Positions 16,920 through 25,005 of a DNA stretch of 64,000 nt are shown piece after piece. Source of the stretch: Fuerstiella marisgermanici (lineage in GTDB: Bacteria > Planctomycetota > Planctomycetia > Planctomycetales > Planctomycetaceae); NCBI RefSeq assembly GCF_001983935.1, contig NZ_CP017641.1:3224001-3288000 (forward strand), in the 5' to 3' direction. Below the pieces are notes generated by a model. The model was given only the letters and a program-made list of their open reading frames with translations, was not told the DNA's origin and made no database searches. Every line of letters begins with the position of its first letter. The stretch's first letter is position 1. Made by a program: the position numbers and the translations under genes.

Positions 16920-18623
16920 CTAATCGAGATCTTCCATCACGGTTTCACGCACGACTTCGTCAATTGTTGTCACGCCATCAAAGATGAGTTTCAGGCCTGA
17001 TTCTCGCAGAGTTGTCATACCCTGGTTTCGAGCGACGTCGCGAATTTCGTCCGCCGATTGTTCGGCCGCTACGCAGTCGCGAATTTCGTCCGTCACAATC
17101 AGCAATTCATACAAACCGACTCGGCCCTTGTACCCGCTGTTGTTGCAGCGAGCACACCCTTTGCCAAAGTAGAACTTGTATTTTCGAGCGGTGTCCAGGG
17201 GCAGCTGTAATTCCATTAACAGCTCATCCGATGGTTCAAATTCTGTGCGGCATTCGCTGCAGATGCGACGTACCAATCGTTGAGCCAGGATGGCTTCGAC
17301 GGTGGCTGTGATCAGGAACGCGGCGACTCCCATGTCGCGCAGTCGAGTGATCGCGGTGGGAGCGTCGTTGGTGTGAAGTGTGCTGAACACAAGGTGGCCC
17401 GTCAGAGCACTCTGCACGGCAATTTCACCGGTCTCGTAGTCTCGAATTTCACCGACCAGAATTTTGTCCGGATCGTGCCGCAGGATACCTCGCAGAATGT
17501 TGGCGAAGGTCACGCCGATGTCCACGTTAATTGGACACTGCATGATGCCTTCGATGTCGTATTCGATGGGGTCTTCGCTGGTGATTACCTTGGTCGAAAT
17601 GTCGTTCAGTTCGTTCAGTGCCGAATACAACGTTGTCGTCTTGCCGGAACCGGTGGGACCGGTCACCAGCACGATGCCGTTCGGCAGTTCGATCATGCGG
17701 CGGAACTTTGTCAGAATCGCCGGGTCCATGCCGATCTTGTTCAGGTCCAGTGCCACCACCGTTCGGTCAAGCACTCGCATAACAACAGCTTCGCCGAACA
17801 GGACAGGCAGCACGCTGACTCGAAGGTCGACCGGGTTACCGCCGACATTCAATTCGATACGACCGTCCTGAGGCAGCCGGCGTTCGGCGATGTCCAGGTC
17901 CGCCATCACCTTGATGCGACTGACGATCGCACTGGCCAGATGCCGCGGCGGCGGAACCATTTCGTACAACACGCCGTCCGCTTTGACGCGGATTTTGAAT
18001 TCGTCTTCGAACGGTTCGAAATGGATGTCGCTGGCCTGGTCACGAATGGCAAGCAGGATCACCATGTTCAGCAGTTTTTTAATCGGCGCGGCGTCTGACA
18101 ATTCTTCTTCAGACGACAGGTCGTAGCCGCGAATTCGGCCTTCATCATCTTCGTCAGCCTGAAGTTCGTCGATGACGTCTTCGATGCTTTCGTCGCGGTC
18201 AGCATAGTACTTCGCGATCGCTTCTTCGACATCCGCCAGACTGGAAACAGCTCCTCGAATTTCGTTGCCCAGCAGGTTTCGCAGGTCGTCCAGAGCTCCC
18301 ACGTTTTGCGGGTCTGCCATGGCCACGGTCAACACGTCGTCACGCATTGAGACCGGCATGATCTTGTAGATCTCCGCCATCTGCTGAGGCACCAGTTCCA
18401 GCACCTGCGGCGGGATATTGGTTTCGGCCAGGTTAATGACCGGCATGCCCCACTGTTCGGCCAGAGCTTCTGTGACCTGAGTTTCCGTCACCATGCCCAT
18501 GCGAACGGCGACCTGCCCGATCAACCCCGCACTTTGTTTCTGTTCTTCCAGAACATCCCAAAGCTGGTCGTCTGTCAGGTAGCCGAGGTCGACCAGAATT
18601 TGTCCAAGTTTTCGCTGTGGCAT
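16920..18623 (-). CDS. pilB: PilB/GspE-type assembly ATPase (copy 2)
   Basis: A 567-residue hexameric traffic ATPase that powers pilin extension or secretion. It has an N-terminal T2SSE/MshEN-type domain (KLGQILVDLGYLTDDQL), then Walker A GPTGSGKTT at 322-330, the Asp box SEDPIEY near 349, the Walker B region ILVGEIRD near 388, and the His box STLHTND near 414. A tetracysteine zinc site is formed by C455, C458, C490 and C493 (CSEC…CARC), diagnostic for extension ATPases rather than PilT. It sits between pilT and pilC. A second, distinct PilB-type gene lies at 20272-21963; the two are clear paralogues rather than recent duplicates. Confidence 0.96.
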   Translation of the reverse strand: MPQRKLGQILVDLGYLTDDQLWDVLEEQKQSAGLIGQVAVRMGMVTETQVTEALAEQWGMPVINLAETNIPPQVLELVPQQMAEIYKIMPVSMRDDVLTVAMADPQNVGALDDLRNLLGNEIRGAVSSLADVEEAIAKYYADRDESIEDVIDELQADEDDEGRIRGYDLSSEEELSDAAPIKKLLNMVILLAIRDQASDIHFEPFEDEFKIRVKADGVLYEMVPPPRHLASAIVSRIKVMADLDIAERRLPQDGRIELNVGGNPVDLRVSVLPVLFGEAVVMRVLDRTVVALDLNKIGMDPAILTKFRRMIELPNGIVLVTGPTGSGKTTTLYSALNELNDISTKVITSEDPIEYDIEGIMQCPINVDIGVTFANILRGILRHDPDKILVGEIRDYETGEIAVQSALTGHLVFSTLHTNDAPTAITRLRDMGVAAFLITATVEAILAQRLVRRICSECRTEFEPSDELLMELQLPLDTARKYKFYFGKGCARCNNSGYKGRVGLYELLIVTDEIRDCVAAEQSADEIRDVARNQGMTTLRESGLKLIFDGVTTIDEVVRETVMEDLD

Positions 18624-18627
18624 AACA

Positions 18628-18718
18628 GGTTTCGGGGTTAGGGTTTCAGGTTGCTGCCGTTAAGCGGATTTCGGATGCCAGTCGAGCCCGAAACCCGAAA
18701 CCTGAAACCCGAAACCCT
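18628..18718. repeat. Inverted and direct GGGTTTC-type repeats between pilT and pilB
   Basis: The gap holds GGGTTTCAGGTT on the left and AACCTGAAACCC on the right (perfect 12-bp inverted repeat). These are embedded in runs of the heptamer CCCGAAA/TTTCGGG, four copies on the right side. The RNA would form a long hairpin between the two ATPase genes. Its function is unknown. Confidence 0.7.
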
Positions 18719-18724
18719 TCATTC

Positions 18725-19849
18725 CTAGTCATCGAACTCATCGTCGTCGTCATCATCGTCGTCGTCGAACACGCCCTTCTTGGCTCGTTCAATTCGCGAT
18801 CGCAATTCGCCCGGATTGTTGGACTTCATGATTACGTCCTTTTCTTCGCACAGGCCGTTCTTCCAAAGGTTGAACAGCGAATCGTCGAGCAGAATCATGC
18901 CGAACTTGCGCCCGGTCTGAATGGAAGAGTTGATACGGAAGGTTTTCCCTTCGCGGATCAGGTTGGAGATCGCACTGGTGACCACCAGCATTTCGTAAGC
19001 GGCGACAAGGCCTTTGGGCTTGCGCGGCAGCAGCGCCTGAGACAGGATGCCGATGATACCGTTGGCCAGCTGAGTTCGAATCTGTTCCTGCTGGTTGGTT
19101 GGGAATACGTCGATGACTCGGTCGACCGTACCCTGAGCACCCGTGGTATGCAGAGTTCCGAAGACCACGTGGCCGGTTTCCGCCGCTGTGATCGCCGCTT
19201 CGATGGTTTCGAGGTCTCGCATTTCCCCCACCAGAATCACGTCGGGGTCCTGCCGCAAAGCACCTCGCAACGCATCCGGGAAGGACGCACAGTCGACACC
19301 GATTTCTCGCTGATTGATCGTCGACTTGTTGTGATCGTGGTAGTACTCAATCGGGTCTTCCATCGTGATGATGTGATGATCCAGATTGTTATTCATCCAG
19401 TTGATCATAGACGCAAGACTGGTTGTCTTGCCGGAACCTGTCGGCCCCGTGACCAGAAACAAACCTCGCGGCCGCTGAATCAGTTCGCGAACCACTGGCG
19501 GCAGGCCAAGCTGTTCGAAGGTCAGGAATTCGTTCGGAATTCGCCGCAGCACCATCCCGATCATGCCGCGCTGTTTAAACACGGAGACTCGAAAACGAGC
19601 TTTGTCACCGAACGCGAAGCCGAAGTCTGTCCCGCCGCGTTCCTGAAGTTCCTGCTGGTTTCGTTCCGGCGTGATGCTCTTCATCAACGCGGACGTGTCC
19701 TCTTTGTCGAGGCTTTTGGTTTCCAACCGCACCATGTGACCACCCTGGCGTACCACTGGGGGCTGTCCCACAGTGATGTGCAGGTCGCTGATGCTTTCAC
19801 GAACCACCGTTTCCAGCAGCTTGTCAATTTGAAGTTGGCGAGGTGCCAT
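18725..19849 (-). CDS. pilT: PilT-type retraction ATPase with poly-Asp tail
   Basis: A 374-residue protein with Walker A GPTGSGKTT at 135-143, Asp box MEDPIEY near 163, Walker B ILVGEMRD near 205, His box GTLHTTGA near 231, and the PilT signature AISNLIRE at 293-300 (family form AIRNLIRE). It lacks the tetracysteine zinc site, as retraction ATPases do. It would depolymerise pili, giving twitching motility or DNA uptake. The C-terminus is unusual: after KKGVF it ends in nine consecutive Asp then EFDD. It lies between the two PilB-type ATPase genes, 101 bases before the next one. Confidence 0.95.
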   Translation of the reverse strand: MAPRQLQIDKLLETVVRESISDLHITVGQPPVVRQGGHMVRLETKSLDKEDTSALMKSITPERNQQELQERGGTDFGFAFGDKARFRVSVFKQRGMIGMVLRRIPNEFLTFEQLGLPPVVRELIQRPRGLFLVTGPTGSGKTTSLASMINWMNNNLDHHIITMEDPIEYYHDHNKSTINQREIGVDCASFPDALRGALRQDPDVILVGEMRDLETIEAAITAAETGHVVFGTLHTTGAQGTVDRVIDVFPTNQQEQIRTQLANGIIGILSQALLPRKPKGLVAAYEMLVVTSAISNLIREGKTFRINSSIQTGRKFGMILLDDSLFNLWKNGLCEEKDVIMKSNNPGELRSRIERAKKGVFDDDDDDDDDEFDD

Positions 19850-20271
19850 TCAGTCGTTTCTAAGAAAGGAGTTGAGAAAGGACGAGATGTCTGAAGGGCG
19901 ATGGATTGTTTGGCTTGTCGCTGTCTGAGTCCAGAAAACGCCGATCAATGAGCGTGGTACGCCCAGGACTGATTTCTTTGCCACATCGGCGGCGACGCAC
20001 CTCAGAAGGTCAGCTCGAGTGGCCTCCTGAAGTCTGAACTTACGGTCGTGGGCTTCGCCAGACGTTCTGCGCGTGATTTCATTCCACGAGGACTTCTGGC
20101 GAGTCCCACGACTAAGGCTGCCCAAACTCTAGGCCGCGAAAATGCTCCCTGCCCGCCCGTTGAAGATTGAAGTGTGCCAATGAGCACGGCCGGTGGCCGG
20201 TGGTCCCTTGTATTGGGAAGCAATGGCAGAGCCGGTGGCACACAAGCCGTGAAATCATGTCTGACGCACCA
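19850..20271. other. 422-base gap upstream of pilT, palindromes only
   Basis: No credible gene. The gap holds the REP-like palindrome at 20045-20112 and, at about 20171-20241, a second repeat-like stretch with TGTGCCA at one end and GCCGGTGGCACAC at the other. pilT is therefore probably not simply cotranscribed with the upstream pilB. Confidence 0.5.
20045..20112. repeat. REP-like imperfect palindrome
   Basis: The left arm GTCGTGGGCTTCGCCAGA and the right arm TCTGGCGAGTCCCACGAC pair with two mismatches across a loop of about 32 bases. It is an intergenic, non-coding bacterial interspersed-repeat-like element with no linked transposase. Confidence 0.7.
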
Positions 20272-21963
20272 TTAGTGCCCTCCCTTGGATAATTTGTAAA
20301 CCTCCTGCAGTGACGTAAGTCCTGCCATAGCCTTGTCTTTCGCGTCGTCGACGAGGGTTCTCATGCCGAACAGCCTGGCCTGCCGGCGGATATTCTGTGT
20401 GGGTTCGCTATTGAACGCCATTTCTCGCAGCGTTGAATTCATTGTCATCAGCTCAAACACCGCTCGCCGACCTGAATACCCGGAATGCTGGCAGCTTGCG
20501 CAACCTCGCCCGCGCACCCATTCGCTTTCTTCCAGCTCTTCATCTGACAATTCAAAGTAATCAATCTCCTCAGGCGTCGGCTGATAAGGTTCGCGACACT
20601 TCGCGCAAACCACCTTCACCAGCCGCTGAGCCATCACCGCCATCAGTGACGATGCGACCAAGAATGGCTGTACACCCATATCGATCAGTCGTGTAATAGA
20701 TCCGGGCGCATCGTTCGTGTGTAGTGTGCTGAATACCAAGTGTCCGGTCAAACTAGCTTGTACTGCCATCTCACCGGTCTCAGTATCCCGGATTTCACCC
20801 ACCAGAATAACGTTCGGTGCCTGCCGCAGCATAGACTTAATAATCTTGGCGAAGTCGAATCCGATACTGTGCTTTACTTCTACCTGATTAATCCCCGGCA
20901 GGTAGTATTCCACCGGGTCTTCTGCCGTGATGATTTTGCGGTCTGGGCGGTTCAGTTCACCAAGAGCACTGTACAGCGTGGTGGTTTTCCCGGAACCCGT
21001 TGGGCCCGTCACCAGGAAGATGCCGTTAGGCCGGCGGATGATGTTTTGGAACGTGCGATAGTTTTCATCGCTGAAGCCCAGGTTCCGGATACCGATCTTG
21101 ATGTTGTCGCGGTCCAGGATTCTCATCACGACCGCCTGGCCGTGGTTGGTTGGCAAAATGCTGACTCGCAGGTCGAATTCCTTGGCTCCCATTCGAGTCT
21201 TAATGCGGCCGTCCTGCGGGCGGCGTTTTTCGGAAATGTCCATGCTCGCCATAATTTTGATACGAGACAGGATCGCTCCCAACAGGCGTTTGGGCGGGCT
21301 GTCTCGTTCAATCAGCGAACCGTCAATTCGGTAGCGAATGCGGACGCGATCTTCGAAGGGTTCGACGTGGATGTCGCTGGCCCTCATCTGCATGGCTTCT
21401 GAAATGATCAGATTCACCAGCCGAATAATGGGGGCGCTGTCGTCTTCGTCGCCTTTTTGAGCCGCTTTGGCTTCTGTTTCGGTGAATTCGATCTCGGTTT
21501 CCGTGAATTCCGAGATCATGGTGTCGACGGATTCTGTTTCCGTTTGACCGTAGTGGCGGTTGATGGCTCCCTGAATCGATTCCATGGGGGCCATGACGAC
21601 TTTGATGTCGCGATTCAGTACGAACTGCAGCTTGTCCAGCACCTCAAGGTTGTTTGGGTTGTGCATCGCGACGACGACCTTTTCGCCTTCCAGATCCGTC
21701 GCAATCACAATGTTTTCCCGGGCCATCGACTCAGTAATGAGTTCGATGATGCTGTTGGGAATCTGCATGCCTTCCAGGTCGACGAATTCGTAACCGAAGG
21801 CGGCCGCCTGAGCCTTTCCCAGATCCGCTCCGTTGATGTAGCCGAGTCGGACCAGGGCGTCTTCGACCGTGATTCCGAGGCTGGCAGCCATTGATCGCGC
21901 TTCTTCCAGCTGCGATTCGCCAATGGTGCCGTCGTCGACGAAACGTTGTAGCCAATCTTCCAT
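20272..21963 (-). CDS. PilB/GspE-type assembly ATPase (copy 1)
   Basis: 563 residues from the ATG at 21963, which has GGAG seven bases upstream; the open frame extends to 22209, but the extra residues look non-coding. It has an N-terminal MshEN/T2SSE domain (MEDWLQRFVDDGTIGESQL), Walker A GPTGSGKTTT at 320, Asp box AEDPVEYY near 347, Walker B VILVGEIRD near 386, His box STLHTNDA near 412, and zinc cysteines C453, C456, C488 and C491. It is an extension/secretion ATPase that differs from copy 2 in its linker (repeated TETE motif near residues 141-164). It is the first gene of the minus-strand pilus-type locus. Confidence 0.95.
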   Translation of the reverse strand: MEDWLQRFVDDGTIGESQLEEARSMAASLGITVEDALVRLGYINGADLGKAQAAAFGYEFVDLEGMQIPNSIIELITESMARENIVIATDLEGEKVVVAMHNPNNLEVLDKLQFVLNRDIKVVMAPMESIQGAINRHYGQTETESVDTMISEFTETEIEFTETEAKAAQKGDEDDSAPIIRLVNLIISEAMQMRASDIHVEPFEDRVRIRYRIDGSLIERDSPPKRLLGAILSRIKIMASMDISEKRRPQDGRIKTRMGAKEFDLRVSILPTNHGQAVVMRILDRDNIKIGIRNLGFSDENYRTFQNIIRRPNGIFLVTGPTGSGKTTTLYSALGELNRPDRKIITAEDPVEYYLPGINQVEVKHSIGFDFAKIIKSMLRQAPNVILVGEIRDTETGEMAVQASLTGHLVFSTLHTNDAPGSITRLIDMGVQPFLVASSLMAVMAQRLVKVVCAKCREPYQPTPEEIDYFELSDEELEESEWVRGRGCASCQHSGYSGRRAVFELMTMNSTLREMAFNSEPTQNIRRQARLFGMRTLVDDAKDKAMAGLTSLQEVYKLSKGGH

Positions 21964-22317
21964 AGGGAAACTCCGATGCGACCAAATCGACAAACTCAGG
22001 CGTACGCCCGGGGCCGAGAACAGGTCAGTTGCGTGAAGATGGGATGCCCGAGTCGATACTTCTGTTATCGCACGGACTTGCGTCGAATATAGAGAAACAG
22101 CGAACAGCATTCGATCAGGAAAGCTGATCTGAAGAGACAGAAAGACAGGATTGCTCCGATCAGCGATGTGGACCGGCGCGATTGTCAGAACCGATCGTGC
22201 CAAAAACAACGCCTGAACGCGTCAGCAGAACGATATGCGAGGCAGCAGGGGGACTCAAGCGACGGCGACGTTCGGGGGGGTTAGGGCAGAGGGTGACCGT
22301 AAGGCGGCGGCAGGTTC
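21964..22317. other. 354-base gap upstream of the pilus locus
   Basis: No gene was recognised. The apparent N-terminal extension of the ATPase frame (to 22209) falls here and is judged untranslated. The promoter of the minus-strand locus should lie here, but only weak candidates exist (for example TATATT on the minus strand near 22090). Confidence 0.4.
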
Positions 22318-22779
22318 TCAGCGATTCCAGCGGGTTGGCTTCAGGAATTTGCCTTTCGAGCGGCGTTTCTTTTTCTTCTTACCCAGCAGCAGGCGAGGCG
22401 CAAAGCAGACGACGTCCCACACGGGGACGAAGACGGCCTTGAAGCCCTTCCCGATCAGTTTTTCCGTGTTTGTGACGGCGCGTCCAATGCCACGGAAGAA
22501 GCGATTGACGGGGCCGATATCGCCGTCGCGTTGAGGCAGCACGCCGCCCTGGTTTTTGGCTCGCACGAAGGTGGTGCCCTGAGCCAGGCGGCCGATTAGC
22601 GGGAGGCGGCCGATCGTCGCAAACGGTTTGTTGAAGCATTCAAAGCAGTGAGGACACTGAAACGGCCGCACGAACATCAGCGCGCGAAGGTAGTCCAGCG
22701 GAGCCATTTTTAGTGGCGTGAGTCGCTGGCGGCAGAAGCTGCAGCGGTAGGGTGTCTTGTTTTTCTTGCGTTTAGGCAT
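22318..22779 (-). CDS. Small basic zinc-ribbon protein of unknown function
   Basis: 153 residues. The N-terminus has two CxxC pairs (YRCSFC and QCPHC, near residues 13-16 and 42-45) that should form a zinc ribbon. A middle segment (PLIGRLAQGT) and a hydrophobic stretch (AVFVPVWDVVCFAPRLLL near 116-132) follow, which may be a membrane anchor. The tail is very basic (GKKKKKRRSKGKF). I do not recognise the family. It is transcribed away from the DEAD-box helicase and in the same direction as the pilus locus, 355 bases upstream of it, so a link to that locus is possible but unproven. Confidence 0.75.
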   Translation of the reverse strand: MPKRKKNKTPYRCSFCRQRLTPLKMAPLDYLRALMFVRPFQCPHCFECFNKPFATIGRLPLIGRLAQGTTFVRAKNQGGVLPQRDGDIGPVNRFFRGIGRAVTNTEKLIGKGFKAVFVPVWDVVCFAPRLLLGKKKKKRRSKGKFLKPTRWNR

Positions 22780-23028
22780 GCGCTACCATCAAAGTCGTCG
22801 CCTGGCGACCGTCCGGAAGTCAGTTGAAGCAAGCCGCAAGTCGCTGGTGCTATCGTGGACCTGCGGTCAGCCTGCTGGGTGGTACCAGTGTTCACTACGG
22901 AATTGCGGACACAAGTCCCGACGCGTGTGTCGGGCCCGATTCTGCCGAAACGTACAGAACCCATCGTTCTAACTGGCAGGACGTGTCTCAAACCCGTGCA
23001 TTCATCGGCTTTTGGGCGGCAGAGGGCA

Positions 23029-23057
23029 TTGACCAGGAAACAAAACTGATTTATACT
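23029..23057 (+). promoter_or_regulatory. Sigma-70-type promoter for the DEAD-box helicase
   Basis: TTGACC (23029-23034), a spacer of exactly 17 bases, then TATACT (23052-23057). This is the best vegetative promoter match noticed in the window. The predicted start near 23064 leaves a leader of about 315 bases before the helicase start codon. Confidence 0.7.
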
Positions 23058-23105
23058 TAGAGGGTGATCGGCAGCGGAGAAAGTTCCCGCTGCGACCGCT
23101 TAATT

Positions 23106-23135
23106 CTGCAGACCAGCCAATTTCGTAGTCTGCAG
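23106..23135 (+). promoter_or_regulatory. Stem-loop in the helicase leader
   Basis: CTGCAGAC (23106-23113) pairs perfectly with GTCTGCAG (23128-23135) around a 14-base loop, inside the predicted 5' leader. No T-tract follows, so it is more likely a structural or regulatory hairpin than a terminator. The rest of 22780-23378 shows no credible gene. Confidence 0.5.
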
Positions 23136-23378
23136 TTTCAACTTACGAACTGCGACAGTCTCCGACGATCGTGCTTAGAAACAGCACCGTCGAACATGTC
23201 CCCAGCAGTTCGCCGACTGTGACGGTTCTGGTGTTCAACCAGCCCGGTTTTCCGCGATGCGGGCACAGATGCAAAGGCAGACGGTTCCCGAAGTGCGGGA
23301 CGTCCGGTACGAGCTGCATCTGTCGAATGCCCGACCCGCAGGCAGTCGAATTCAAACACTACAGAATCGGAACTTCTC

Positions 23379-24572
23379 TTGCAGAACACCACGGAACTCA
23401 CCTTCGAACAACTCGGTCTTCATCCTAAAACACTCAAAACGCTCGCCCAAAACGGCTACGAAACGCCCAGCCCGATTCAGGCGGAACTCATCCCACTGGC
23501 TCTGACCGGCCGCGACTGCATCGGCCAGGCTCGCACAGGCACCGGAAAAACGGCCGCCTTTATGCTTCCTACCATGGAACGCATCGACCTGGCGGAACCG
23601 GCGGTGCAGGTCTTGGCCCTGGCACCGACTCGCGAATTAAGCGAGCAGGTAATGATGGAAGCCAAGAAACTGTGTGGCGGACGCATCAAACTGGGAATCG
23701 GCGTGGGCGGACGGCCCATTCATCTGCAGATCCGCGACATCGAAAACGGAGCTCAGGGAATCATCGGAACGCCGGGCCGAATCATCGACCTGCTGCGTCG
23801 CGGAGCTCTAAACCTGGACAAGCTGAAGGTACTGATCCTGGACGAAGCCGACCGCATGCTGGACATCGGTTTCCGTCCCGACATCGAACGCATCATCAAG
23901 CAGTGCCCCAAAAAACGTCAAACGCTGCTGCTGTCGGCCACCCTGCCGCCACCCGTCGAAAAGCTGGCTCAGAAGTACATGACCGACCCGGAGATGGTCG
24001 ACCTGTCTGAGGACAATGTGGTTGTTGACACGATCGAGCAATACTACGTGACCGTCGACGAGAACCGAAAACGTTCGCTGCTGCTGCGAGTCCTCGCGCA
24101 GGAAAAACCAGCTCAGGCGATTGTGTTTACGCGAACCAAGCGAGGTGCCGACAAGCTGCTTGAGGTCTTCTCACGCCGCCTGAAGTCGGACCGCATCGCC
24201 GCCATCCATGGCGACCTGCCTCAACGCAAACGAGATCGCGTGATTAAAGATTTGCGAGCTGGCAAGTTGCGTCTGCTGATTGCGACAGACGTGGTAGGCC
24301 GCGGGATCGACATCAGTGGGATCTCACACATCATCAACTATGACATTCCCGAATTCTGCGACGACTACGTTCACCGTGTCGGCCGCACGGGAAGGCTATC
24401 TTCTGCCGAAAACGGCCGCGCGATTACGTTCGTGCGACTGGATCAGGGTGGCGAGTTGACCAACATCGAAATGCGGATCAACACCGTTCTGCCGGAATAC
24501 CGCGTGGATGGCTTCGAAGCCTACGCTCCCAAAGAACGCTCACAGCGCACAGTCCGCAAGTTCGGCGCTTGA
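23379..24572 (+). CDS. DEAD-box ATP-dependent RNA helicase
   Basis: 397 residues with every helicase motif in order: Q motif (GYETPSPIQ), I (ARTGTGKT), Ia (PTREL), Ib (TPGR), II (DEAD), III (SAT), IV (IVFTRTKRGAD), V (ATDVVGRGID) and VI (HRVGRTGR). It is a compact RhlE/CshA-like core with a very short C-terminal tail. It unwinds short RNA duplexes in ribosome assembly or mRNA decay. The start is a TTG with a weak upstream GGA; no in-frame ATG precedes it. It is monocistronic, with a long leader and its own promoter, which suggests regulated, perhaps cold-responsive, expression (inference). Confidence 0.95.
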   Translation: MQNTTELTFEQLGLHPKTLKTLAQNGYETPSPIQAELIPLALTGRDCIGQARTGTGKTAAFMLPTMERIDLAEPAVQVLALAPTRELSEQVMMEAKKLCGGRIKLGIGVGGRPIHLQIRDIENGAQGIIGTPGRIIDLLRRGALNLDKLKVLILDEADRMLDIGFRPDIERIIKQCPKKRQTLLLSATLPPPVEKLAQKYMTDPEMVDLSEDNVVVDTIEQYYVTVDENRKRSLLLRVLAQEKPAQAIVFTRTKRGADKLLEVFSRRLKSDRIAAIHGDLPQRKRDRVIKDLRAGKLRLLIATDVVGRGIDISGISHIINYDIPEFCDDYVHRVGRTGRLSSAENGRAITFVRLDQGGELTNIEMRINTVLPEYRVDGFEAYAPKERSQRTVRKFGA

Positions 24573-25005
24573 GTCCGGGATTCGCTGTAGGTGTCGGCGG
24601 CCCGAGGGCACCTCGCCGCAGGCGACCTAGAAGCTTCGTGCTGTGAACGCAACGCGACGCCCAATCCACGTGGCAACTCGCTGGCTTGAACCGCCGCAGG
24701 ATGCGCTGGATTCGGCGAAGCTGAAAGTTCCGTGGGGGCGCCGGAACCTACGACAACCGCCTGCGCTGCGGCGTGATCGGCGTTCGCACGGCGAATTTTG
24801 CTGCTATTCCTTCGTAAGATAGGCAGAACTTGACGATTGCTCTGCTGGACTTGAAACCGAACGTTCGATACTATCCCGCAGCTCTACAATCCGAAATATG
24901 CTGTTTTTTGCGGGCTATGTGTCCTGCAGGCGATCGGATGTTCACCCTTTTTACGTGTTGTGCTCCCGACGTTCGGGAGCTGGCAGTAGTTTCAGGCTCT
25001 TAATA
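24573..25005. other. 433-base gap upstream of rpsA
   Basis: No gene was recognised, apart from non-coding extensions of the rpsA frame. The gap contains imperfect G/C-rich hairpins just after the helicase stop (24595-24630), a TTGACG at 24830 without a good -10 partner, and the leader hairpin at 24962-24980. Confidence 0.4.
24962..24980 (+). promoter_or_regulatory. Perfect hairpin in the rpsA leader
   Basis: GCTCCCGA-CGT-TCGGGAGC, an 8-bp perfect stem with a 3-base loop, ends 25 bases before the rpsA ATG. There is no T-tract, so it is not a terminator. Its position fits a translational control element, possibly an S1 autoregulation site (inference). Confidence 0.5.

Noticed and set aside
17280-18098. 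272-codon plus-strand frame opposite the second PilB ATPase
   Set aside because: It is antisense to a strongly conserved gene; the composition (His/Gln/Val-rich) is that of a shadow frame and it has no recognisable motif.
23171-23428. Possible small Cys-rich protein in the helicase leader
   Set aside because: It overlaps the helicase start, begins at a GTG without a ribosome-binding site, and has erratic composition; the region is better read as leader RNA.
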